Positions 18,193 through 27,500 of a stretch of 64,000 nt of DNA are shown one piece after another. Numbering within the stretch: position 1 is the first letter of the stretch; every line of letters begins with the position of its first letter. The translations under genes and the position numbers were made by a program. This DNA comes from Catalinimonas alkaloidigena (GTDB lineage: Bacteria; Bacteroidota; Bacteroidia; Cytophagales; Flexibacteraceae): NCBI RefSeq assembly GCF_900100765.1, contig NZ_FNFO01000002.1, positions 496,001 through 560,000 of the forward strand, read 5' to 3'. The notes below the pieces were generated by a model. It did not search any database. It worked only from the letters and a program-made list of their open reading frames with translations, and was not told the origin of the DNA.

Positions 18193-18822
18193 ATGAAACG
18201 CCGACAATTTATCCTCACCAGTGCGCTGGCGGTGGCCAGTGCTCCTCTGCTTTCCCGGTTCGCGTTTGCCAAAGACGGGAAGATCGGAAAGATGGACGCT
18301 TCCGAATTTCAGGACATTAACCAGGAAGCCTTCGCCAAAGTGGCTGACCTTGATGCCAGTGCCGGCGCCCTCACGGCCGACGACCAGAAACTTCTGCTGG
18401 AAATTGCGATGGGCGGCATGATGCAGCTGGAAGCCAGCCGGGCCGTCGTCAGCAAACTGACCGACGAAGACGTACGCGCCATCTGCAACGCGGAAATTGA
18501 AGAGCAGACGGGCCTGAGCAAAAAGCTGAAAGAGATCGCCCAGGCGAAAAACGTAACCCTGCCGGACGCACCGGACCCCAAAGTCACCAAACAGGTAGAG
18601 AAGTTGCAGGGCCTTTCCGGTGCCCGGCTCAACCACACCTACTTGCAGGAAATCGGTGTACGGGGCCACGAACTGTTGCAGAAGACCATGAGCAAGGTGC
18701 AATCGAAAGCGCAGGACGAAACGTTAAAAACCCTGGCCGCCACGACGTTGCCTCTGATTGAAACGCATCTCCAGGTGTCGCGCGACGAGATGTCGGACGG
18801 CGGCTCTGCCCGAAAGGCGTAA
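18193..18822 (+). CDS. DUF4142-family exported protein
   Basis: 209 residues from the ATG at 18193. The start was chosen because it opens a signal peptide with a twin-arginine-like motif (MKRRQFILTSALAVASAPLLSRFAFA). The mature protein is all-helical and matches the DUF4142 pattern: LTADDQKLLLEIAMGGMMQLEASR, then a central helix and a terminal ATTLPLIETHLQVSRDEM helix. The family has a ferritin-like four-helix fold and unknown function. An upstream in-frame Met at 18079 lies before the signal peptide and was rejected. A strong terminator follows. Confidence 0.87.
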   Translation: MKRRQFILTSALAVASAPLLSRFAFAKDGKIGKMDASEFQDINQEAFAKVADLDASAGALTADDQKLLLEIAMGGMMQLEASRAVVSKLTDEDVRAICNAEIEEQTGLSKKLKEIAQAKNVTLPDAPDPKVTKQVEKLQGLSGARLNHTYLQEIGVRGHELLQKTMSKVQSKAQDETLKTLAATTLPLIETHLQVSRDEMSDGGSARKA

Positions 18823-18840
18823 CAGCTATGTCTATGTATA

Positions 18841-18890
18841 AGGAAGTTCAGCCCCTTGCTCAAACGCAGGGTGGCTGAACTTCCTTTTTT
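18841..18890 (+). terminator. intrinsic terminator after DUF4142 gene
   Basis: A 13-base perfect stem (AGGAAGTTCAGCC at 18841-18853 and GGCTGAACTTCCT at 18873-18885) is followed by a T run. In the remaining sequence to 19163 I see no gene, only AT-rich sequence with weak promoter-like matches near 19066-19096. Confidence 0.92.
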
Positions 18891-19163
18891 CTTGCGGGGC
18901 AATCCCTGTGCTAGGTGAGTAATGCGCGCTTCGTTTGAGGTTTTCTGCCGAGTGCCCCGCCCTTCCTGATGACTTTTTTGAGCCGGAGCGTTGCCTGGTT
19001 GCTCCGTTGAAGTATTGGACTAAAATTTATTGCCTAGAGTGAGTGACTTTCCTGCCAAAAATTGCTTGTATTTGAGACGGTATTGTAATTAATTCGTGTC
19101 TGCAATAAACTACAGCCTGTGTTGATGTCCTCACTTTCGAACCATCAACCGCTGTTTCTGCAC

Positions 19164-21206
19164 ATGAGAAGAACGTTCCTTTTTTACCTGAGTTTGTTGG
19201 TCGTCATTTTTGAGGCACAAGCCCAGCATTACGGCCAACAGGCGAAGGTGCTGGTGCAGGTCCTTGAGGAAACGCACTGTCAGCCCCGCACGCGCGACGA
19301 CTCTTTTTCTGCCCAGTTATACGACGCTTTTCTGGACGCGCTCGATCCGCAGGGGCTCTACTTTTCGGACCAATGCCTGCAATCGCTCGTGCCGTACCGC
19401 CTCCAGCTGGACGACGCGTTGCAGACGGGGAATGAAGAGTTTCTCAAGAAGGCTACCGCCCTGTACGAAACGCGGCTCCTGCAAACCGACTCGCTGGTCC
19501 AAGCGATGCTGGCGCGTCCGTTACCGTATGCGCAGCCCGATACGCTGACGCTTCTGGGACACCGCAGCTCGTACCGTCCTGAAAACGAGCAAGTTCACCA
19601 AAAACTGTGGCAGAAAGTACTGCGCTACCGCATCGGCAGCCGTCTGGCAGAACGTGACCCTACGCTCGCTTCGTTTGCCAAGCGGGAGCAGGAGATGCGC
19701 GAACTGGTGCGAGCGCAGGAACACTGCAAATTTCAGAAGTTGCTCTACCCACCCGAAGGCCTCGATACGCACGTCGCCTCGCTGTTTTTAAATGCCGTTG
19801 CCAATCAATACGATCCACACACCGCCTTTTTTTCGGGTGCCGATAAAGAGGGATTTGAAGCCTCGTTGTCGCGCGAGGCCTATACGTTCGGTTTCGAGGT
19901 GGAAGAAGGGCCGAACGGAGAGATACAGGTGGCGCAGTTGATGCCGGGTGGACCCGCCTGGAAATCGAATGAACTGCACAAGGGCGATGTGGTGCTGGAG
20001 GTGCAACTGGGCAAAGACGTGGTCGATCCGGTTTGCCTGACCGCGGAGGCGTTGAACCAGCAGATGCAGTCCACCCTCGCCGACCGGCTGGACATCACGG
20101 TACGCAATGCCGGCGGGCAGCTGACGCACGTCAAACTAATAAAAATCAAGCTGGAGGTAGAAGAAAGTGTGATCAAGAGCTTTGTGTTGCACGGACCGCA
20201 GAAGATCGGCTACATCTCCTTGCCCGACTTCTACACAGAATTTGACTCCCCGACCCAATTGGGATGTGCCAACGATGTGGCCAAAGCCATTCTTAAGCTC
20301 AAAAAAGAACAAATCACCGGGCTGATCCTCGACCTGCGTTTTAACGGCGGTGGCTCGTTGCAGGAGGCCCAGGCGTTGGCTGGCATCTTCATCGACGTAG
20401 GCCCGCTGAGCATACTGCAGGACCGCGACCAAAAACCGTATCTACTCAAGGACGTGAACCGGGGGACGATTTACGACGGACCTCTTCTGGTGTTGGTGAA
20501 TCGGTTTAGCGCTTCGGCTTCGGAATTGCTGGCGGCGGCCCTTCAGGATTATAACCGGGCCCTCATCGTCGGGCAAACGACCTATGGCAAAGCCTCCGCA
20601 CAAACGATCTTACCGCTACCCGACGTGCCCCACGCCCCGATGGGCTTCGTCAAAGTGACCATCGACCAACTATACCGAATCACCGGAAACAGCCACCAGC
20701 AGCGGGGTGTCGCACCGGACGTGGTGCTGCCCGATCTGTACAGTTACCTGCCCATGAGCGAAAAAGACGAGGCGCATGCGCTCTCGTTCGGGCACGTCGA
20801 CAAGAAGGTGTACTACCAGCCGGGCGCGGCGTTGCCACGCGAAACGTTGCGCGAGCGCAGCCACAAGCGAGTGGAGCACGATACGGTGTTTACCCGTGCA
20901 GACGAAGCCGGGCAACTGCTCGCCCGCCGTTTTTCGCAGGAAACCGCCATTCCGCTCGAGTTGTCACATTTTCAGAAGGCGGAAGCGCATGCGCAACAAT
21001 TGATCAACCAGCTCGAAACCTGCGGTCGGCGGCCCACTACGCTGTTTGAGGTTGAAGCAGATCGCTACGAACAAGAACTCCTGCAGATGGATACGCATCG
21101 TCAGGAACTGAACCAGGCGGTGGTCGACGATCTGCGCCACGACGCCTACCTCACAGAAGCCTATCAGGTGCTTCTTGACTTCATTGAACTACAATCCAAT
21201 AAATAA
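19164..21206 (+). CDS. S41-family tail-specific protease (Prc/Tsp-like)
   Basis: 680 residues from the ATG at 19164, which gives the signal peptide MRRTFLFYLSLLVVIFEAQAQ. A Tsp-type N-terminal helical domain comes first, then a PDZ domain at about 235-325 (FGFEVEEGPNGEIQVAQLMPGGPAW), then the S41 core with the Ser451/Lys476/Gln480 arrangement in NRFSASASELL and YGKASAQ, as in E. coli Tsp. Such proteases degrade periplasmic proteins from their C-termini. It is 5 bases upstream of a secreted protein gene, probably an operon. A Met at 19119 is possible but less suited to the signal peptide. Confidence 0.93.
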   Translation: MRRTFLFYLSLLVVIFEAQAQHYGQQAKVLVQVLEETHCQPRTRDDSFSAQLYDAFLDALDPQGLYFSDQCLQSLVPYRLQLDDALQTGNEEFLKKATALYETRLLQTDSLVQAMLARPLPYAQPDTLTLLGHRSSYRPENEQVHQKLWQKVLRYRIGSRLAERDPTLASFAKREQEMRELVRAQEHCKFQKLLYPPEGLDTHVASLFLNAVANQYDPHTAFFSGADKEGFEASLSREAYTFGFEVEEGPNGEIQVAQLMPGGPAWKSNELHKGDVVLEVQLGKDVVDPVCLTAEALNQQMQSTLADRLDITVRNAGGQLTHVKLIKIKLEVEESVIKSFVLHGPQKIGYISLPDFYTEFDSPTQLGCANDVAKAILKLKKEQITGLILDLRFNGGGSLQEAQALAGIFIDVGPLSILQDRDQKPYLLKDVNRGTIYDGPLLVLVNRFSASASELLAAALQDYNRALIVGQTTYGKASAQTILPLPDVPHAPMGFVKVTIDQLYRITGNSHQQRGVAPDVVLPDLYSYLPMSEKDEAHALSFGHVDKKVYYQPGAALPRETLRERSHKRVEHDTVFTRADEAGQLLARRFSQETAIPLELSHFQKAEAHAQQLINQLETCGRRPTTLFEVEADRYEQELLQMDTHRQELNQAVVDDLRHDAYLTEAYQVLLDFIELQSNK

Positions 21207-21211
21207 ATCAA

Positions 21212-22246
21212 ATGATTCGAAACGGATACTTTTTACTCCTCCTGGTTTTCCTGGCGCTTTCCGGGAACGGCAGAGCCCAGAGCTTCAAAAGCGCCGGTGA
21301 ATACATGGCCTACATGGCGGAGTCGCACGAAGTGATCACCAAAGACATGTGGAGTTATGTGAAGATCGCATCGCACAGCAAACGGGCCCGGGCCGCCGAG
21401 AAACGCCGGATGGAAGTGGTTAACACGATTGCTGATGCGCAAAAGCGAATTAGTAAAATGTCGGCTTTCGAAGGCGACGTCAGCCTGCGCAACTCACTGG
21501 CCGACTACCTGAAGATGAGCTACCTGGTGATGAACGAGGACTATGCCAAGATCGTCGACATGGAAGAAATCGCGGAACAGTCGTACGACCTGATGGAAGC
21601 GTACCTGATGGCAAAAGATCAGGCCAATGCCAAGCTCAATACCGCCTGGGAGAAGATGTCTGCGGACCAGAAACAGTTCGCGTCGGCCCATAACATCAAC
21701 CTGGTGGACGACACCAGCAAGCGGAGTGAGAAGTTGAAGCAAGCCAGCAAAGTGTACGCGTACTACAACTCAGTGTTTCTGATTTTTTTCAAGAGTCACA
21801 AGCAGGAAGCTTTTATGCTGGAAGCCCTCGAGAGTCAGGACCTGAATGCCGTCGAACAGAACAAAAATGCCGTGCAGAACTATGCAAGCGAAGGCCTGAC
21901 CAAGCTACAGTCAATCAATGCGTTTCAGGGCGACGTGGCGCTCAAACAGTCGTGTCGCGACGTGTTGCAGTTTTTGCAGGTCGAGGCGCGCGATAAAATG
22001 CCGGTAATCACCGATTTTTACCTGAAACAGGAGACGTTCGAAAAAGTGAAAGCGGCGTTTGAGCGGAAGAAAGCCAGCGCCCGTACGCAGGCTGACGTCG
22101 ACCAGTACAACAAGGCCGTTGAAGAGATGAATGCGGCCATTGGGAAATTCAACGCCACCAACGAGCAACTGAACAAGGAGCGCTCCAGAGTGTTGGAGAA
22201 ATGGAACAAAGAAGTCGCCAGTTTTTTTGACAAACACGTGCCATAA
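21212..22246 (+). CDS. secreted helical protein, perhaps LIC11966-like
   Basis: 344 residues with signal peptide MIRNGYFLLLLVFLALSGNGRAQ. The mature protein is nearly all helical, with two similar halves: SAFEGDVSLRNSLADYLKMSY at about 90-110 and NAFQGDVALKQSCRDVLQFLQ at about 238-258 show an internal duplication. The overall look recalls the LIC11966 surface-protein family, but this is from memory and unconfirmed. It follows the S41 protease by 5 bases and is closed by a terminator, so the two are probably co-transcribed. Confidence 0.82.
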   Translation: MIRNGYFLLLLVFLALSGNGRAQSFKSAGEYMAYMAESHEVITKDMWSYVKIASHSKRARAAEKRRMEVVNTIADAQKRISKMSAFEGDVSLRNSLADYLKMSYLVMNEDYAKIVDMEEIAEQSYDLMEAYLMAKDQANAKLNTAWEKMSADQKQFASAHNINLVDDTSKRSEKLKQASKVYAYYNSVFLIFFKSHKQEAFMLEALESQDLNAVEQNKNAVQNYASEGLTKLQSINAFQGDVALKQSCRDVLQFLQVEARDKMPVITDFYLKQETFEKVKAAFERKKASARTQADVDQYNKAVEEMNAAIGKFNATNEQLNKERSRVLEKWNKEVASFFDKHVP

Positions 22247-22267
22247 CCCTTGTGCGACAGAAAATGG

Positions 22268-22298
22268 AAAGCCGGCTAACCTGTAGCCGGCTTTTTTT
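22268..22298 (+). terminator. intrinsic terminator
   Basis: The stem AAAGCCGGCTA / TAGCCGGCTTT closes a 5-base loop and is followed by a T run. It ends the S41 protease operon and sits between convergent genes. Confidence 0.92.
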
Positions 22299-22310
22299 AT
22301 GGACACCGAA

Positions 22311-22988
22311 TCACTTGCCCACCTGCGTCAGCAACTCTTCCCGAAAATTGGCACCGATGGGCAACACCTGAGTGCCGACCTGGACGTCGTGCCGGTCGAG
22401 GCGATCAATTTTGTCGCAGGCCACCACGTACGAGCGATGAATCCGCACAAACTGGTCGGTCGGTAACAGTTCCAGGGCTTCCTGCATCGTGAGGCGGGAG
22501 GCAATCTTCCGGTGCTCGGTCAGGACAAACACCACGTAGTTTCCGGCTCCTTCCAGGTAAAGAATTTCGTCCAGTTCGACGCGGATCTGTTCGTAGCCGC
22601 TCTTCACAAACACGTGCGTGGCTGTGGGGTGGCGTAGCTGGTACAGGGCTTCGGCTTTGTGGCAGGCCTTCAGAAACCGGCTGAGGGCGAAGGGCTTCAG
22701 CAGGTAATCGACGGCGTCGAGGTCGTAGCTGGTAACGGCGTGTTCAGAATAAGCCGTGGTAAAAATGACCAGCGGACGTTGGGGCAGGCTCCGCAGAAAA
22801 TCCAGCCCCGAAATATCGGGCATCTTGATGTCCAGAAACAGCAGATCCGCGGGCGCTTGCCGTAGGTGATCCATCGCCGAAAAAGCATTGGTAAAAGCCG
22901 CTTCCAGCGTCAGAAACGGAACTTTGGCGGCAAAGGCTCGGATGATTTCCAGGGCCTGTGGCTCGTCGTCGAGGGCAATGGCTTTCAT
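22311..22988 (-). CDS. LytTR-family response regulator
   Basis: 225 residues. Receiver domain at 1-120 with acidic pair DDEP (7-9), phospho-acceptor Asp53 in FLDIKMPDISG and Lys in LLKPFALSRF. LytTR DNA-binding domain at about 125-225 (VFVKSGYEQIRVELDEILYLEGAGNYV, then FVRIHRSYVV). It is the output partner of the kinase gene just upstream, which it overlaps by ATGA. Targets are not visible; in Bacteroidota such regulators are often of unknown scope. Confidence 0.95.
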   Translation of the reverse strand: MKAIALDDEPQALEIIRAFAAKVPFLTLEAAFTNAFSAMDHLRQAPADLLFLDIKMPDISGLDFLRSLPQRPLVIFTTAYSEHAVTSYDLDAVDYLLKPFALSRFLKACHKAEALYQLRHPTATHVFVKSGYEQIRVELDEILYLEGAGNYVVFVLTEHRKIASRLTMQEALELLPTDQFVRIHRSYVVACDKIDRLDRHDVQVGTQVLPIGANFREELLTQVGK

Positions 22989-24607
22989 TTGGTGCGCAGT
23001 TCGAGGTGGACGGAAAATTCCCGTCGTGTCTGGTGAATGTCGAGCGTATGCCGGTCAGGATAGAGCAGTTGCAAACGTTTTTTTACGTTGTCCAGTCCTA
23101 CCCCCGAGGCTTCGCGTTCGGGGTCCATCCGGGCCGGATCGTCCGCTTTGCACCGTTCGTGGCAACTGTTCTGTACGATCAACCGGATGCATTTGGGCGC
23201 GCAGGTCAGCTCCACATAGATCCACGAAGGGCGTTGCAGGCTGATGCCGTGTTTGAACGCGTTTTCGACGAAGGGCATCAGCAGCATCGGGGCAATCGGT
23301 TCGTGGCACTCCGTTTCGGGCAACTGCAACTGGATGTCGATTTGCGGATGTTCGCCGATTCGTAGTTTTTGCAACTCGATGTAGTGGTTGAGGTATTCCA
23401 GTTCGCGGGCCAGCGTCACGCGGTCTTGTTCGTTGTCGTGCAGCATGAAGCGCATCATGTCGCCCAGCTTCTGAATGCCTTCGGCCGTCCGTTCGCTCTC
23501 TTCCTGAATGGCGGAGGCGTAGAGGGTGTTGAGCGCATTGAACAGAAAATGCGGATTAAGTTGTGCTTTCAGCGAAGACAACTCCGCAGAGCCCTGCGCC
23601 ACTTCCTGCATCAGGGCCAGTTGTTCGAGCCGCCGCCCGTACGCCAGCCAGGCGATCACCACCACGACCGACACCGACACGGCCCAGTGCAGCATCCAGA
23701 TGGCCGCCAGGTTGCTGTGGACGTCGTTGACCTCCGAGAAAAAGACGGCCCCCAGGAAGTTGATCAGTAGCGTGATGGGCAGGCAGTAGATCACCAGCCA
23801 CAGCCACCGCTGTTCAATTTCGACGCGCGGCAAGATGCCGTACAGAAGAATCAGGTAGCAAAGGAACCAGGCCGGTAACGAAAACGCAATCAACCCGATG
23901 GCGAGCGGCGGCAACAGGGGCATGTCGCCCAGGAAAGCCAACAGCAAGCCGGCCCAGAAGAACAACGCTGCGATGAGCTGCTGAAACATGTTGCGGCGGG
24001 ACTCCTTCTTGGTACGGCGCCCCACCAGCCGATGCAGCCCGTAGAGGAGTTGGGCGATCAGTTCGTAGAGCACCACCGTCACGAGGATGATCGCTATGCG
24101 GTCTAGCGCCTGAAAAAAGGTCACATCCCACACTTCCACAGACAGTTGCTGATCGTTCCAGTACGCATTTTTATCAAACAGCGCACTGGCAGCCGTACCC
24201 AGCAGCAGCCACCCCACCACGCCCGTCGCCACCAGAAATGCCCGGTAGGCGTGTTGGCGTTCGACCAGGGTCGGCACGATGTAGTAATGCATGGCCCACC
24301 ACGCCCCCATCAGGGTGACCCAGAAAAAAAGTGCGGGCAAAAAGCCGTTCCAGAAATAACTGTAACGACTCAGGTAAAAATCGACCTGTTCGGGTGCTTC
24401 GATCAGCACTTTCTGAAACAGCGACTGGTGGGCATCCAGGGCTTTCTGGTACGAACGCACCAACTGGGTGACCAGGAACAAAATGCCCAGACTCAGTTCC
24501 GTGCGCCGGATGTGGGCCACGGTTTGCGGCTCTCCCCAGTTTTTGGAAAGAACTTTCAGCCGATCGGCCGAAAAGAAGTGCGTGAAGCGATGGGTATACG
24601 TAGACAT
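22985..24607 (-). CDS. LytS-type sensor histidine kinase
   Basis: 540 residues. The first 340 carry about eight hydrophobic spans (for example SLGILFLVTQLV, FLPALFFWVTLMGAWWAM, LIAALFFWAGLLLAFLG, WLWLVIYCLPITLLINFLG). Then come the His_kinase domain with LKAQLNPHFLFNALN (His353) and an HATPase with PFVENAFKHGI and GVGLDNVKKRL. It pairs with the LytTR regulator directly downstream. No separate extracytoplasmic ligand domain is evident, so it may sense membrane state or a small ligand through its spans. Confidence 0.94.
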   Translation of the reverse strand: MSTYTHRFTHFFSADRLKVLSKNWGEPQTVAHIRRTELSLGILFLVTQLVRSYQKALDAHQSLFQKVLIEAPEQVDFYLSRYSYFWNGFLPALFFWVTLMGAWWAMHYYIVPTLVERQHAYRAFLVATGVVGWLLLGTAASALFDKNAYWNDQQLSVEVWDVTFFQALDRIAIILVTVVLYELIAQLLYGLHRLVGRRTKKESRRNMFQQLIAALFFWAGLLLAFLGDMPLLPPLAIGLIAFSLPAWFLCYLILLYGILPRVEIEQRWLWLVIYCLPITLLINFLGAVFFSEVNDVHSNLAAIWMLHWAVSVSVVVVIAWLAYGRRLEQLALMQEVAQGSAELSSLKAQLNPHFLFNALNTLYASAIQEESERTAEGIQKLGDMMRFMLHDNEQDRVTLARELEYLNHYIELQKLRIGEHPQIDIQLQLPETECHEPIAPMLLMPFVENAFKHGISLQRPSWIYVELTCAPKCIRLIVQNSCHERCKADDPARMDPEREASGVGLDNVKKRLQLLYPDRHTLDIHQTRREFSVHLELRTK

Positions 24608-24625
24608 AAGACGAGCGGTCAGAAA

Positions 24626-24892
24626 TCAATATGCTAAATTTTTGTGGGTCTCCGAAAGCGCTTTTTCAGGAAGTGCGCGGGTGTGCGACGTGCGAACGTA
24701 ACTGTGGGGGAAGCAAACAAACAGCGGCCAGCCCCCCCGCGTAGCTGAAAAAGACGCTGCCTGCCGGGCGGGGGGCACGTGTTCGGCAGAGGGGGCCGTG
24801 CTCACCCGCAGCAGCGCCCCGACCAGAAGGGCCGTCAGCGCTAGGCTGTATTTCCAGGAGGTGGTCATCACGATCATGCGGAGAAAGATCAT
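24626..24892 (-). CDS. possible small membrane-anchored ORF
   Basis: An 88-codon frame ending 18 bases before the histidine kinase start. An internal Met would give a product opening with a signal-anchor-like stretch (SLALTALLVGALLRV), followed by a low-complexity polar part with no recognisable family. The gene could be real and co-transcribed with the kinase, or chance. The rest of the gap (24893-25206) holds nothing I can support. Confidence 0.28.
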   Translation of the reverse strand: MIFLRMIVMTTSWKYSLALTALLVGALLRVSTAPSAEHVPPARQAASFSATRGGWPLFVCFPHSYVRTSHTRALPEKALSETHKNLAY

Positions 24893-25206
24893 GCACCAAA
24901 CCTAAAGGAAGGAAAAACGGCTGTGGGGAAAATGTGACGAACCTCTCTGAAAATGGGACGAATCGGAGCGGAATACAAAAGGCTTCTGCTCGTAGGACCG
25001 GAAACAGTAGAATCGTCCTTTACTAAACCCTTTTTAGCACTTCTATGCCTGATCCGGTTCGCGGATCGTGGTCAGCGTGCGATCCATCGGGGTGCCTTTA
25101 CCAAAAGAATCTCCGATGCAGTCGGCATCTTTTAGGCTAAAGGTGTGCTCCTATGGCAACGCCAGGCGGATTGGGAGAGGCGTTAGACCGGGATCTTTCG
25201 GGACTG

Positions 25207-25764
25207 TCAGGCCGTTTTAGAAACCGCGTACGTTAAGATCGCAAAGGCGCTTCCGTGCTGTTGAACGTCAATGAGTTGAAGCGGCGGTGTGGTGATGCGA
25301 CGCGGCAACAGAGGAGCACCGCCGTCCAGCATGACGGACGCAATGCTGATAATGAGCTCGTCCAGCAGGCCCTGGTCGTGAAACTGACCGGCCAGATCGC
25401 CCCCGCCCACAATCCATACGTTTTTGCCCTGTGCGGCCCTGACCATTTCGGCGTGAATCGGCGTTACGTCGCCCTGCACAAAGCGGATGTCCGCCCCGGG
25501 GACGGTGGGCAATTCCCGACGGCTGAATACCCAGGTCGGCACGTTGTAAGACCACTTTTCCGGATGCTCGCGCAAATTCTCGTACGCATAGACCCATTCG
25601 TAGGTCGTAGAACCCATGGCCATTGCGCCCACGTTGCCGAAAAACTGCGGGTAGTGGTCTTTCATGCTGTCGATCTCGCCGAACTGAAAGAGCCATTCGA
25701 GCGAATGGTTGCCGTCGGCGATGTAACCGTTAATGCTGGTCGCGGTGTAGTATTGGGTTTTCAT
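25207..25764 (-). CDS. dihydrofolate reductase-family protein (RibD C-terminal-like)
   Basis: 185 residues with the RibD_C/DHFR-like fold: YYTATSINGYIADGNHSLEWL at the N-terminus, MAMGSTTYEWV, then KNVWIVGGGDLAGQFHDQGLLDELIISIASVMLDGGAPLL. The family binds NADPH, and its members reduce various small substrates; this one is too short and lacks the deaminase domain needed for riboflavin synthesis. No substrate can be assigned. It follows the four-span membrane protein gene by 32 bases on the same strand. Confidence 0.9.
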   Translation of the reverse strand: MKTQYYTATSINGYIADGNHSLEWLFQFGEIDSMKDHYPQFFGNVGAMAMGSTTYEWVYAYENLREHPEKWSYNVPTWVFSRRELPTVPGADIRFVQGDVTPIHAEMVRAAQGKNVWIVGGGDLAGQFHDQGLLDELIISIASVMLDGGAPLLPRRITTPPLQLIDVQQHGSAFAILTYAVSKTA

Positions 25765-25796
25765 GGATATATAGGGAGATCGTGAATCAGGTCCGA

Positions 25797-26249
25797 CTAG
25801 TTACTGAAGAGCAGGATCATCAACACCACAGCCACCACGCCCAAACCACCGGCTACGCTTGTGACCCAGCCGAGTTTTCGGGAAGCAATCCACCCACTTG
25901 CGCCGATGCTTGCGAAAAACAGTACTGCGCCCAGCAGCATGGCCAACGAGGGAAGCCAGTTCAGGTTTGTGATCCGAGCCGCGGCTGTCTCGTCAGGACG
26001 GATGGCCAGTCGGCTTAAGTCGGCCGCCATCAGGGACCACATCAGGGCCGCGACAATCAGCCCCACCGCACTGACCACCGCCGTTACGATGGTGATCTTG
26101 GCAGGTGGGTTGAGTGCATTGGGAGCGTTCATGCCCGCACCGGTGGCCAGCAGCGCGGCCGCCGCCGTGAACGCAAGCCCGCCGAGCACGGCACTGATGG
26201 AGGCCAGTTGCTGGTAAGCTGCCGCGTAGAATACAATCGTTTCCTGCAT
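25797..26249 (-). CDS. hypothetical four-span membrane protein
   Basis: 150 residues with four clear hydrophobic segments: about 15-38 (LASISAVLGGLAFTAAAALLAT), 52-74, 98-118 and 128-148. The N-terminus (YQQLASISAVLGGLAF) resembles small membrane proteins often seen in environmental Bacteroidota, but no function is known to me. It probably forms an operon with the DHFR-like gene downstream. Confidence 0.78.
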   Translation of the reverse strand: MQETIVFYAAAYQQLASISAVLGGLAFTAAAALLATGAGMNAPNALNPPAKITIVTAVVSAVGLIVAALMWSLMAADLSRLAIRPDETAAARITNLNWLPSLAMLLGAVLFFASIGASGWIASRKLGWVTSVAGGLGVVAVVLMILLFSN

Positions 26250-26383
26250 CGGTGAGGTTCGGAGACGCTAGCGTGGAGTCGGGTGAAGACCACGGCATGA
26301 GAAACGCCGCACTCTGGTCTGAACAAAGCTAACCAGACACCACCGGTCCGTCAACGGCCCCCGTGCGGCAGAGCCGGGCGCGG

Positions 26384-27172
26384 CTAAATGTCCGAGTAAG
26401 CGGTCGGGCGCAGCATAAAAATGTCCGCGTGCGAAACGTTGTTCTGGTACTCGGGCATGGACTTCAATTTAACCCAGGCCGGATCTTCCCCGAAGGCTTT
26501 CCAGTGTTTGTCCCGCTCTTCCATATTTTCGAACGTCGTCATGTACATCAGGTTGGGCATGTGGCTGCCTGCCAGCACTTCGGCGTAAAACACCGCGTTG
26601 AAGCCCAGGCGCTTGAACAGACCCACTTCGTCGCCCTTGTTGAACATGTCCACTTTGTTGGCATACAGCTTTTCGGTCGGGCCTTCGTAGCTGCGAAGTT
26701 CATAAACACGTTGCTGCGTCGCCGACGTCAGTTGCGGCAGTGCCATCTGGGGCATGCCCGTAAAGGCGCGCATCAGAATCGACTCCATGCGCTGGTACGG
26801 CGGTTGGTTGTATGCAGCGCTCAGGTACGCCTGCCCGCTGTTCTGAAAAGCCTTGTCTTTGTTCAGGGTTTGGGGCAACGCCGCAAACTTGTCGAGCGAC
26901 TGAAACGGAATCAGCACGTAGACCCGCTTGTCGGTGGCCGTATCGTTCGCCAGGGGTTTGAATACCCCCACGTGGGCAATGCCGGCGCGATGCAGGGCAG
27001 GCAGGTAAGAATCTTTCAGAAACTGATCGATGCTCTTTTCCTGAGTGGCATCTTTGAAGTGATACACTTTCAGTTCGTAGAACTCCGATTTGGGGGGAGC
27101 GCTCAGTGCGGTGGTGGCAAACAGCGAAAAAATAAGACCAAGTGCCAGCGAAAAAATGGAGTGGCGGTGCAT
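26384..27172 (-). CDS. exported NIPSNAP-family protein
   Basis: 262 residues with a signal peptide (LALGLIFSLFATTALSA). Two NIPSNAP/dimeric alpha-beta barrel modules follow: FYELKVYHFKDATQEKSIDQFL at the start of the mature protein, and VYELRSYEGPTEKLYANKVDMF at about 160-180, with YMTTFENMEERDKHWKAF near the end. The biochemical role of bacterial NIPSNAP proteins is not established. It is monocistronic as far as visible. Confidence 0.9.
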   Translation of the reverse strand: MHRHSIFSLALGLIFSLFATTALSAPPKSEFYELKVYHFKDATQEKSIDQFLKDSYLPALHRAGIAHVGVFKPLANDTATDKRVYVLIPFQSLDKFAALPQTLNKDKAFQNSGQAYLSAAYNQPPYQRMESILMRAFTGMPQMALPQLTSATQQRVYELRSYEGPTEKLYANKVDMFNKGDEVGLFKRLGFNAVFYAEVLAGSHMPNLMYMTTFENMEERDKHWKAFGEDPAWVKLKSMPEYQNNVSHADIFMLRPTAYSDI

Positions 27173-27500
27173 GAAAATTGAAGGTATGGGTAGAAAATAA
27201 ATTCGGGCTGTAAGATAGAAAACCGCTTTAACATGAAGAAGCGGTTTGCTGTCGTCTGTGCAGGTTGGTCAAAAAACACGGTCAGACAATTCAGGAGACA
27301 CGTTTACTTTTTGCAACACTTCTCGCATCCGAATTCCGGGAAGAACGGGGCAAAAACGAAAAAATGCAAGGTCAGGCTGGAAAATGAACGGTTCAGTTGC
27401 CGACAGCCCCGTCAGGTCGTGCATTCCGGGCCATTCTCCGAAAGTCCGCGTAAGAAGACATCCCGGGCAGACGCTCTTCCGTATTTTAGCGAAGCAAAGG
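27173..27500. other. intergenic region without recognised gene
   Basis: Between the NIPSNAP and GH3 starts (divergent genes). Short frames here, such as one of 94 codons from 27233, have basic, low-quality compositions without any domain or signal peptide. I see no RNA gene. Confidence 0.5.
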
